This document shows, piece by piece, positions 34,075-40,608 of a stretch of 64,000 bases of DNA. The translations under genes were made by a program, and so were the position numbers. Below the pieces are notes generated by a model that searched no databases, was not told where the DNA came from, and worked only from the letters and a program-made list of their open reading frames with translations. The stretch spans positions 1 to 64,000 of IMG/VR virus record IMGVR_UViG_3300010885_026047; one strand, written 5' to 3'. The DNA is from a virus. The number at the start of each line of letters is the position of its first letter. Within the stretch, counting starts at the first letter, position 1.

Positions 34075-34733
34075 ATAGTTGCCATTTCTGCGTGTGAATA
34101 TTTTGGTAGTTTCTCGTACTCTTCCTGGGATTTCTGGCACATATAGTCTACCATTCTCTTTGCCTCTTCTATGACTCCACTCTTGTCTGGATCACCATAG
34201 AACCCCGAACATGCCTCACCAGTATCATTACCATCTGCAGTCTCTATATCATACCCATACACGTTACCAATCAGCCAGTCATCATAGGTTTCTACTTCAC
34301 CCTCCATGTATAGTGCTGCTTTTTCTGGTGCCCATCCCTCCTTCTCTATTGTTTTCTTCGTGCAGTATATCCACCCTACCTGACCACTATCCCATGGACA
34401 TCCGAACTTTCCTGTACTCATCGTGATACCACTGTGATCATATAGGTATAGGGGCAGTATCACAGTTCCTTGTTCCTCTATCATCCGTATACAATCTTCT
34501 CTGCTGAACTTGTAGTCATCTACATCAGTATCTATATTGGCTACCTGTTCTAGCCACTCATCTGGATCACACTTTGGCTGTTCATCTCCGAGAGTGTATT
34601 TCCTGTGCCAGCATGTCATAATCGGTTCCTCACCTTTGCACTTCCATGACCTCGGATTTTGCGCAGTATCATCTTGTACTATCTCGATGCTGTATCCCTT
34701 GTATTCTATTGTATCTGCTATATATCTGCTCAT
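34071..34733 (-). CDS. Conserved phage protein, 220 aa, function unknown
   Basis: Contains LPLYLYDHSGITMS, CPWDSGQVGWIY and YGYDIE...CSGFYGD blocks that I recognise as a widespread phage/plasmid protein family without an assigned biochemical role. N-terminal part beta-rich. Coupled to the downstream coiled-coil gene. Confidence 0.75.
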   Translation of the reverse strand: MSRYIADTIEYKGYSIEIVQDDTAQNPRSWKCKGEEPIMTCWHRKYTLGDEQPKCDPDEWLEQVANIDTDVDDYKFSREDCIRMIEEQGTVILPLYLYDHSGITMSTGKFGCPWDSGQVGWIYCTKKTIEKEGWAPEKAALYMEGEVETYDDWLIGNVYGYDIETADGNDTGEACSGFYGDPDKSGVIEEAKRMVDYMCQKSQEEYEKLPKYSHAEMATI

Positions 34734-34734
34734 A

Positions 34735-35082
34735 CTACTGTTGTTTATCTAGTTGCTCATTGATATATCGTATCATATCCTCGGCTCTGTCGAATGACCC
34801 TACCCCTGTACCGTCTTCTGCATATCCCATATCGAACACCTTCCCATTGTACTTGGCCAATATTTGCTGATTTGCGTGAGTATCTTCTATCTGATAGTCT
34901 AACCACCACCAGTCACTGATATTATCCATCCAGTTTCTTGCATATGGAACTCGGGTATTCTGTATCAACTGATACTTGCCCATTCTATAGAACGATCTCT
35001 GATATTTCGTACCGGCTACTGACCATTCTATCTGGTCATATGCCTCTATCTGATCTAGTTCTTCTATTGTATACTGGCTCAT
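34735..35082 (-). CDS. Hypothetical protein, 115 aa
   Basis: Trp/Tyr-rich, beta-type composition with an acidic tail; no domain recognised. The start overlaps the stop of a 22-codon gene (ATGA). Confidence 0.7.
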   Translation of the reverse strand: MSQYTIEELDQIEAYDQIEWSVAGTKYQRSFYRMGKYQLIQNTRVPYARNWMDNISDWWWLDYQIEDTHANQQILAKYNGKVFDMGYAEDGTGVGSFDRAEDMIRYINEQLDKQQ

Positions 35083-35147
35083 ACCTTCTCTTTTTCCAGT
35101 AACTCTATAATCTCTGTATATGTCCTCACACGTTCCCTAGTTCTCAT
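35079..35147 (-). CDS. Tiny protein, 22 aa
   Basis: MRTRERVRTYTEIIELL start. Ends in a four-base ATGA overlap with the next gene, supporting translation despite its size. Possibly a leader that sets downstream expression by coupling. Confidence 0.45.
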   Translation of the reverse strand: MRTRERVRTYTEIIELLEKEKV

Positions 35148-35150
35148 TCT

Positions 35151-35501
35151 CTACAGGTTGTCCCTCCATTCTTGGAGAGTTGTCAATAATACCGGCTGTG
35201 GTGCATCATCATCTCCCTGGTAGACCATCATCTCTCCATCTTCATAGAGAACTATCTTGGCTACAGTATACTCGTTTTCAGGCCAGTGTATCTGGTCAAA
35301 CTTCCTGTCTCCATCTCGAAACTGCTCTATATCATCTTCTACGTCTGCTATGATCTCCAGTTGCGCTAACCTTTCTGTCTCAAAAACCTGTGGGAGAGTT
35401 TCTTCTCCTTCACCTGTTCTCCAGACAAGTTCTGTACCACTTATCGTGTTTGTAAGTACGCAGTAGCCTTGTAGCTTTATACCTTTACTTTCTGTGCTCA
35501 T
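35151..35501 (-). CDS. Acidic hypothetical protein, 116 aa
   Basis: The start at 35501 is chosen for its ATGA overlap with the upstream stop. Rich in Asp/Glu (DVEDDIEQFRDGD, YQGDDDAP). No recognised family. Confidence 0.7.
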   Translation of the reverse strand: MSTESKGIKLQGYCVLTNTISGTELVWRTGEGEETLPQVFETERLAQLEIIADVEDDIEQFRDGDRKFDQIHWPENEYTVAKIVLYEDGEMMVYQGDDDAPQPVLLTTLQEWRDNL

Positions 35502-35674
35502 TTTCTTTTCAGTTTGTTGTAAACAATGTCGATACACAACAGAGACTTCTTAAACCCTTCCATATCTGTTATACCATGTAGAGCTGCCCAGTTCCTAAGT
35601 TCTCTACGTGTATCCATATTTCTTAACTCTGCTATGTTTAACCCTACACGTATCGTTATCTCTTGCTTTGTCAT
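35498..35674 (-). CDS. Small basic protein, 58 aa
   Basis: The start at 35674 (MTKQEITIRVG) lies 16 bases after the UDG-like stop; an earlier ATG at 35707 would overlap it. Basic C-terminus (YNKLKRK). No family recognised. Confidence 0.65.
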   Translation of the reverse strand: MTKQEITIRVGLNIAELRNMDTRRELRNWAALHGITDMEGFKKSLLCIDIVYNKLKRK

Positions 35675-35690
35675 ATATAAGTTTTTAACA

Positions 35691-37265
35691 TCAGAACGGA
35701 AGATCATCGAACCACATAATAGTTTGGTTGTTGTTATCCTTTAGTATTTTATCAGCTTTCTTAAAAGCCCCCTCTGAGTCCCAGTTAGTGTTGTTATAAC
35801 TTGCAGAAGCCGGGTGTTTTAGTGGTATACAGTAGTGTTGCATTGGGTTTATATAACTTATAGACCTTTGAGCTTCTTCTCCGAGAAAGAAAATGACTAC
35901 ACCTGACATATACTTGTTAACTATCTCTTCCCAAAAGTACTGGTTAAAGTCCTTCCATAAAAGTTGGTTTGATAGAGGTTTCCCTTCTTCTACAGTTAGA
36001 GCTACGTTATAGCATAAAACCCCCTGACTAGCTAACCACTTCATGTCACCATAAGAGTTGTTTTGTTTGTGCATACTACTCCCATATACTCTCTGTAGTT
36101 CATCATACCATTGCTGTAAACTAGGCTGTACACCTTTAGTGTTTTTAGTGTAACTACAAGACATACATAAGCCATCAGCGATAGGTTTTCCGTTCTCAAA
36201 AGTATGATATGGACACATTCCCGCTAGTATAACACGTACTTTTTCAGGAGGCGTTTCTTTGAAAGCTCTGAAAACATCAGAACTTGCCGGAGCTATGTTT
36301 ATCTTTCTTGCAGATCTATTTTTTAGAACTTTAAATATGTTATCAAAACTATCTGACTCTATAAATGGTTTAAATAGCCTAACCCACTCTTTTCCCATCT
36401 GACTTTCTACAGCTTCTATCTTCATTTGTTGTTTAGTTTTATACTTATATACATACCCTTTGTTACTCTTTGGTTTATACTTTCCTCTACACCATAAAGC
36501 CATAGTTATAGGATGAACTTTTGCATCTATAGCTGCTTCATTTTTACTATAAAAGCTACATATAAGGTTTCCATCAAGATCATACTTTTCTATCTCTAAC
36601 CTGCCTCCATTTTCTGATGTTCTCCTAGCATGTTCTGCATCATGCTTCATACCTCTTCTTTTAGCAGCACCCCTTTCTACTTGTTTTTTTGTTAGGGGTT
36701 TTCTCTTTTTCAGACCTTCTGATATTGCTATACTATGCTCTACTGATCTCTTTTTTCCTTTTAGTCTTTCACTGTTAGCCTTTTTCCACTCTTCAGTATG
36801 TTTTCTACCCTTTGTAAAACCTACACCGTTTCTACTTTCTAACACTTTTTTCCAAGACTCAGACTGACGTTTTCTTATCTCTGGTGATCTCTTCTTTCCA
36901 GTGTTAAAAACTCTTAACTTTTCTTTGGTTTCCTCTGATACAGAAGGAGCATCTCTGTGTGGATGAGTGGGTTCTATGTTATAACCACGCTCTCTGTTAT
37001 GTACATCAAGTAGTGTAGCCCAGTAATGTTCTTCGCTGAACAGGTGCTCTATATCACACTCAACTAGAAGTTCAAAAACAAAATTATCTATACCATACCT
37101 ATTAACTGCGTACTGTAGATGATCGTTTCCATGTACTTTTCTTACTAACTGAGATTTATGGTGCCTTAAACGACTTTTTACATAAGTTGCTTTACCTACA
37201 TATATTTTGTTATCTACAAGGTTAGTTATAGTGTATATCCCGCTTGTATCTTTTCTAGTGTGCAT
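35691..37265 (-). CDS. GIY-YIG homing endonuclease fused in frame to a UDG-like protein
   Basis: 524 codons. Residues 1-280: GIY-YIG core (GIYTITNLVDNKIYVG), repeated NUMOD3-like segments and an IENR1-like GKYKPKSNKGYVYKYK. Residues 281-524: uracil-DNA glycosylase fold, with an internal ATG at 36425 preceded by the usual AACAACAA leader, so a separate 244-aa product is likely. In that numbering the family 1 motif GQDPYH reads GMCPYH (69-74), so catalytic Asp is Cys71; Asn140 (CYNVALTV) and His204 (HPASAS) remain. Activity is doubtful. The endonuclease part is AT-rich and foreign-looking. No stop separates the parts, unlike the other two cassettes. Confidence 0.8.
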   Translation of the reverse strand: MHTRKDTSGIYTITNLVDNKIYVGKATYVKSRLRHHKSQLVRKVHGNDHLQYAVNRYGIDNFVFELLVECDIEHLFSEEHYWATLLDVHNRERGYNIEPTHPHRDAPSVSEETKEKLRVFNTGKKRSPEIRKRQSESWKKVLESRNGVGFTKGRKHTEEWKKANSERLKGKKRSVEHSIAISEGLKKRKPLTKKQVERGAAKRRGMKHDAEHARRTSENGGRLEIEKYDLDGNLICSFYSKNEAAIDAKVHPITMALWCRGKYKPKSNKGYVYKYKTKQQMKIEAVESQMGKEWVRLFKPFIESDSFDNIFKVLKNRSARKINIAPASSDVFRAFKETPPEKVRVILAGMCPYHTFENGKPIADGLCMSCSYTKNTKGVQPSLQQWYDELQRVYGSSMHKQNNSYGDMKWLASQGVLCYNVALTVEEGKPLSNQLLWKDFNQYFWEEIVNKYMSGVVIFFLGEEAQRSISYINPMQHYCIPLKHPASASYNNTNWDSEGAFKKADKILKDNNNQTIMWFDDLPF

Positions 37266-37274
37266 AACAGTAAG

Positions 37275-37377
37275 TCCCCAGCATATAGGTGCAGCTACAT
37301 ACCAGTCGAGAGTGGACGTATCCTATATGTGGGGAGTTTCTGTAGTTAGTAAATGTCATAAAACTGGTAATAGCTGC
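37275..37377 (-). ncRNA. Pseudoknot leader of GIY-YIG/UDG cassette (element 2)
   Basis: Minus strand: A1 37377-37363 (GCAGCTATTACCAGT) pairs with A2 37306-37291 (ACTGGTATGTAGCTGC; 7+7 pairs around a small bulge); B1 37336-37322 (CTCCCCACATATAGG) pairs with B2 37289-37275 (CCTATATGCTGGGGA; about 13 pairs). Crossed order as in elements 1 and 3. A GGA-UACG-UCC mini-hairpin follows B1. B2 ends 9 bases before the ATG. Confidence 0.65.
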
Positions 37378-37381
37378 AGTG

Positions 37382-37412
37382 CTAAGGTACTACTTTTCTG
37401 TCAACTTTCCAA
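37382..37412 (-). promoter_or_regulatory. Promoter-like TTG-N20-TACCTTAG before GIY-YIG/UDG cassette
   Basis: TTG (37412-37410), 20 bases, TACCTTAG (37389-37382). TTGGAAAGT at the start of this unit also occurs at the promoter before the RNase H leader (38850), so these are probably one promoter class. Confidence 0.5.
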
Positions 37413-37461
37413 ACTTTATCCACTTACCGAACTGTTTCTCTATCTGAGGTGTTACTGTCAT
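37390..37461 (-). pseudogene. Stranded N-terminal fragment of the UDG-like gene (23 aa)
   Basis: Frame MTVTPQIEKQFGKW...LTEK-stop, coupled by ATGA to the upstream gene. From its Trp it aligns without gaps to the UDG-like N-terminus (GKW-IKFGKLTEK against GKEWVRLFKPFIE), and stops exactly where the downstream copy continues SDSF. I infer this is the native 5' end, cut off by the homing cassette, which supplies a replacement. Confidence 0.55.
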
Positions 37462-37658
37462 ATCTTTTGTATCTGATAGTTTATGTCTTCAGGGGCTATC
37501 CTGTTTCCCCTGTTGTCTTTGTAGTATCCTTGCACTTTCCGGAACATCTCTCGCATCTCTTCTATTCTCTCTGTTACTTTCTTCTTACTTGTGTAAGTTC
37601 TGCAGAAGTCACACGGTATGTTGTCTGTACCGTTCCATATCCTGTACTTATAACTCAT
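37458..37658 (-). CDS. Small basic protein, 66 aa
   Basis: The start at 37658 (MSYKYRIWNGT) follows an A-rich leader. Has CDFC, a possible metal site, and a basic helical C-terminus. Coupled by ATGA to the stranded UDG fragment. Confidence 0.65.
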   Translation of the reverse strand: MSYKYRIWNGTDNIPCDFCRTYTSKKKVTERIEEMREMFRKVQGYYKDNRGNRIAPEDINYQIQKI

Positions 37659-37716
37659 ATCTGTTTGTTTTAAACTAACCACAAAACAGGAAGAGCTATG
37701 TCCTCCTGTTGCTTGT

Positions 37717-38406
37717 TTACCTTTGTTGTTTATACCTTTCCATGATCTGTACTACTGTTCTTGCCCAGTCAGAGCACTTGAACCATAGTTCACGCTCTTC
37801 TGCAGAAGTTGTGGGTAGATAGCTTTCTAACAGGAACTGTTTAGCAGTTACTGGTTGTCCGGGCATGATGTTTCTCCTTAACATAGCTGAGGGCATCAAT
37901 CTTTCGTAACCACTATCAGGTATAGCTGTCTTCTTGTACATCTTTCTGCAGAGTTCATCGGCATACTCGTTCCACCTCTTTCCTGCATGTCCTTCTGTCC
38001 ACATGTACTGTATGTGTGGGTTACAGCTTACGGCATCTTTCAACTTCTCCAGCAGATCACCGTTCTTGTTGGCTTCTTTACCCTTCTTAGCCATGATACT
38101 CTTATACACATACTGGCTATCTGTGTAGATAACCACCTGTTCCTGTGTAGTACTGTAGTCCAGTTCGAGATACTTTATAGCGTTTAACACACCCATGATC
38201 TCCATCCTGTTGTTAGTAGTACTTCTGAAGTGCTCTCCGTGTTCGTACAGGGCTTGTTCAGACTCCGTTATCACAAACGAGTACGTACCCGCACCTCCAG
38301 GGTTACGCATACAGCTACCATCTGTCCATACTCTCAGACAGGGTTTGTTTGGGTTAACCAGCACTTGTTTTGGCTCCCATTTCTTCTTGTTCTTTGTTAT
38401 CTGCAT
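37717..38406 (-). CDS. rnhA: Ribonuclease HI
   Basis: 229 residues. The four carboxylates of RNase HI are in place: Asp29 (WTDGSCMRNPG), Glu69 (NNRMEI), Asp96 (YTDSQYV) and Asp150 (NEYADEL), plus catalytic-loop His140 (TEGHAGKRW). It should remove RNA primers from replicating DNA or degrade R-loops. The C-terminal 70 residues beyond the domain are phage-specific. The long leader upstream (38407-38875) carries a promoter and strong secondary structure. Confidence 0.9.
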   Translation of the reverse strand: MQITKNKKKWEPKQVLVNPNKPCLRVWTDGSCMRNPGGAGTYSFVITESEQALYEHGEHFRSTTNNRMEIMGVLNAIKYLELDYSTTQEQVVIYTDSQYVYKSIMAKKGKEANKNGDLLEKLKDAVSCNPHIQYMWTEGHAGKRWNEYADELCRKMYKKTAIPDSGYERLMPSAMLRRNIMPGQPVTAKQFLLESYLPTTSAEERELWFKCSDWARTVVQIMERYKQQR

Positions 38407-38422
38407 ACTTTCGTTTTAACAC

Positions 38423-38509
38423 TCATGCTTTGGTAACCTTCAGGAAGTTTGAGGGACAGACAAGCCCCCTACCCCCTGTTTTTCTGTCCTTTGGGAACTT
38501 GCCTCTCAC
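38423..38509 (-). CDS. Short basic frame without ATG (tentative, 28 aa from GTG)
   Basis: From GTG at 38509 the frame reads RGKFPKDRKTGGRG and ends with TGA 14 bases before rnhA. The open frame continues upstream to AAAAAAA with no ATG, so it may be the remnant of a longer gene, need frameshifting at the A7 run, or be chance. Confidence 0.3.
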   Translation of the reverse strand: MRGKFPKDRKTGGRGLVCPSNFLKVTKA

Positions 38510-38697
38510 CTGTACTTTTTTTGCTATACTTGCTCAGTATAACCCCCTATCAGCCATCGGTGCAGGTTCACACAAGCTTAGAAAGTGAGTGCCTGACTAT
38601 CTGAGAGTTTCATGGTGACATACATCACCCTCACATGTTTACTGTTTACGCTCTGTGAAGTAGCACCAGACTATCTACAATGAGAAAACCCCCATCT

Positions 38698-38809
38698 GAT
38701 GGAGACCCGGAAAGGTTATCAGTGGAGGAATTCCGGAGCACTTGTCTCCATCGTTTTTACCTTTATGTGTTTAAACTTGTACTCTCTATTGGGAACTTTC
38801 CGGGTCTCC
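38698..38809. repeat. Competing inverted repeats in the rnhA leader
   Basis: Plus-strand GATGGAGAC (38698-38706) pairs with GTCTCCATC (38744-38752), enclosing CCGGAA/TTCCGG and followed by GTTTTT, as in an intrinsic terminator on the plus strand. GGAGACCCGGAAAG (38701-38714) also pairs perfectly over 14 bases with CTTTCCGGGTCTCC (38796-38809). The two stems share 38701-38706 and exclude each other, as in an attenuator or switch. Confidence 0.6.
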
Positions 38810-38819
38810 TATAGTAACA

Positions 38820-38850
38820 CAAAGGTACTATACCCATTTTTACTTTCCAA
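38820..38850 (-). promoter_or_regulatory. Promoter TTG-N20-TACCTTTG upstream of rnhA leader
   Basis: TTG (38850-38848), 20 bases, TACCTTTG (38827-38820): a full match to the Bacteroidota consensus. Transcription would begin about 38813, at the outer arm of the 14-base stem, so the structured RNA forms the start of the transcript. Confidence 0.6.
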
Positions 38851-38875
38851 TAGTTTTATCACATATTTCTTCTAC

Positions 38876-39625
38876 TTATGCAAGTTCCAGTTCTAACTTA
38901 CCGTACACGTTCTTCCGTACATCAGACAGGTTTAACTTGTTACTGATATACGTGTGTAACTTCAGGTGGTTCTTGATGTAGTTACCTGCATAACTCTCTT
39001 TGATCGCTTCTGTGGACCAGTTGTACAGGCTCCAGGCAGTTTTCTCACTGAAGACTTCGCTGTACCACATCTCTCTGCGTATGATCTCCAGTTGTGTGCT
39101 GTTTATCAGCTTTTCGTTCATATACATATCTCCTACAAGAGCAGCTATAGTCTGTTTAGACAGTTCCCGCTGCTTCATAGCCTCTTTTTCTGCTACCAGT
39201 TGTACATAACTTGTTTCTGCTTCTTCTATCACGTTAACCATCTGCTGACGGAGTTCCTGTAGAGCGTTTCCTGTGTGCTTTCTCTTGTACATGTTCTGTC
39301 CATGGCTATATGCCCCGTTAGAACAAACAAGCATGAGCATACCGCCATAGATACCCGCTTTCATCGTCTTGTTGTAGCTGTTGTGGAAACCTATAGCTAT
39401 CTGGCTCTCTTCTTCTACGTTGCTGATGATCCCATACTCCCCGGTTAGGATATGTCCGTTACTGGCAGAGAGATACTTCTTGCTACCTATAACCATGTTT
39501 TTCTTATCTAACTGTTCCTGTAGTTCTTCGATAAACACGTTATGTGGTATAACTGCGTATCTTCCCTCATATGTTGGCAGGTCTATACTCTGTAGAAACT
39601 GCTCGTTGTCTGTCCACTGTTTCAT
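38876..39625 (-). CDS. DUF932-like phage/plasmid protein
   Basis: 249 residues from the ATG at 39625 (an upstream ATG would add 18 residues of unlikely sequence). YGGMLMLVCSNGAY and the following HTGNALQEL helix resemble the DUF932 family found in phages and plasmids, whose function is unknown. C-terminal half helical. Family assignment is from pattern only. Confidence 0.5.
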   Translation of the reverse strand: MKQWTDNEQFLQSIDLPTYEGRYAVIPHNVFIEELQEQLDKKNMVIGSKKYLSASNGHILTGEYGIISNVEEESQIAIGFHNSYNKTMKAGIYGGMLMLVCSNGAYSHGQNMYKRKHTGNALQELRQQMVNVIEEAETSYVQLVAEKEAMKQRELSKQTIAALVGDMYMNEKLINSTQLEIIRREMWYSEVFSEKTAWSLYNWSTEAIKESYAGNYIKNHLKLHTYISNKLNLSDVRKNVYGKLELELA

Positions 39626-39645
39626 AACTTTTGTTGTTTTTGTTT

Positions 39646-39921
39646 TTACTTTACACTTATAACCCTGAAGTAGGCACACTCATACTTAACCATCAGGTCT
39701 TCTATCTCTGATATAGTCCCTTCCCACATCTCTTTACCCATCAACCTTTCTGTATCTGCTCTGATAGTTTCCGGGCTGTACATATGTTCCTGCAGGTCTG
39801 ACGTATCCATGTACTCATACGGTTCGTGCATCTCTAACCAAGACAACATATCTGTTGGTAACTGGTTACTGGAGATGTTCAAACAACTCACTTTGATATC
39901 ATCTGTATCTACTTGTATCAT
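39646..39921 (-). CDS. Acidic hypothetical protein, 91 aa
   Basis: Acidic, Met-rich helical protein with no recognised domain. Coupled by ATGA to the upstream zinc-ribbon gene. Confidence 0.7.
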   Translation of the reverse strand: MIQVDTDDIKVSCLNISSNQLPTDMLSWLEMHEPYEYMDTSDLQEHMYSPETIRADTERLMGKEMWEGTISEIEDLMVKYECAYFRVISVK

Positions 39922-40109
39922 ATCTCTGTAGTTTTATAGTCATCTATATCTACTATCTCACAGTTAGCTTGACACTTTATACACCACTGGTCGTCCTGAT
40001 CAGCTTCCCCTATACCATCACACTCTCCGGTGTTACAGTTTCTCCAAACCCGTTCCTGAACCTCTTTACTCCCACACTGGGAACATACCCATATAGTCTT
40101 ATCTATCAT
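39918..40109 (-). CDS. Zinc-ribbon protein, 63 aa
   Basis: CSQCG near residue 9 and CIKCQANC near 43, with further Cys between, give a two-knuckle zinc ribbon. Such small ribbons often bind nucleic acid or a polymerase; the target is unknown. Confidence 0.7.
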   Translation of the reverse strand: MIDKTIWVCSQCGSKEVQERVWRNCNTGECDGIGEADQDDQWCIKCQANCEIVDIDDYKTTEI

Positions 40110-40369
40110 AAACCTTGTTCTTTTATCAGTTTGAAGATCTCATCTGCTGGTAGTTCTAACTGTTCTTCGTTGTCCAGGTAGAAGTCTACAGTCATACCTC
40201 GTTCTCTTGCATCTGCTTTAACTCTCTCACTACCACTTTTCTTGTCCTTCTCCAACACACTCTGTAGAGCTATAACACTTACAGTTACGTCTCCAGTTTC
40301 TGCAGAGTAGATATCTCTCACGGGATAACTCTTACCTTTGTACTTTATCGTTCTGACTAAGTTGCTCAT
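40106..40369 (-). CDS. Hypothetical protein, 87 aa
   Basis: Beta-rich N-terminal half (TIKYKGKSYPVRDIY) and charged C-terminal helix. Both ends overlap neighbours by ATGA. No family recognised. Confidence 0.7.
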   Translation of the reverse strand: MSNLVRTIKYKGKSYPVRDIYSAETGDVTVSVIALQSVLEKDKKSGSERVKADARERGMTVDFYLDNEEQLELPADEIFKLIKEQGL

Positions 40370-40608
40370 AGCATCTCTTTTACTTTTTCTATAGACTCTC
40401 TATCTACGTGGATACTTTCTTTCTCATCTACTTCATACCATGTGAGAGACACTTGTTGTTGTCCACCATACTCTCTTTTGTCTATCATGATCTGGGCTTT
40501 TAAAGCACACTGATCTACTATATCTTCAGACCATCGCTTTAACGAGTTATAAGTAGCATACCAGTCTTTATCTTCTACTTCGTTTGTTATCTCTGTTACT
40601 GTCTTCAT
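40366..40608 (-). CDS. Hypothetical protein, 80 aa
   Basis: Helical protein coupled by four-base overlaps to the primase upstream and the 87-aa gene downstream. No domain recognised; a primase accessory role would be a guess from position. Confidence 0.7.
   Translation of the reverse strand: MKTVTEITNEVEDKDWYATYNSLKRWSEDIVDQCALKAQIMIDKREYGGQQQVSLTWYEVDEKESIHVDRESIEKVKEML

Noticed and set aside
35498-35707. Longer 69-aa version of the gene after the UDG-like protein
   Set aside because: Its first 11 residues are the out-of-frame copy of the UDG C-terminus; the ATG at 35674 has a better leader.
26700-37400. Group I self-splicing introns at the three homing-endonuclease loci
   Set aside because: The 5' edges have a U and the targets look interrupted, but the conserved P, Q, R and S core segments are absent, the A1-B1 spacing is too short for P4-P6, and there is no non-coding sequence after the endonucleases for a 3' half. 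A TTCAGAGACTTAT match to the R segment near 27392 lies inside the promoter spacer at one locus only.
38370-38896. Plus-strand frames across the rnhA leader
   Set aside because: Hydrophobic, Leu/Ser/Phe-rich translations typical of the antisense of AT-rich structured DNA; the inverted repeats explain the region better.
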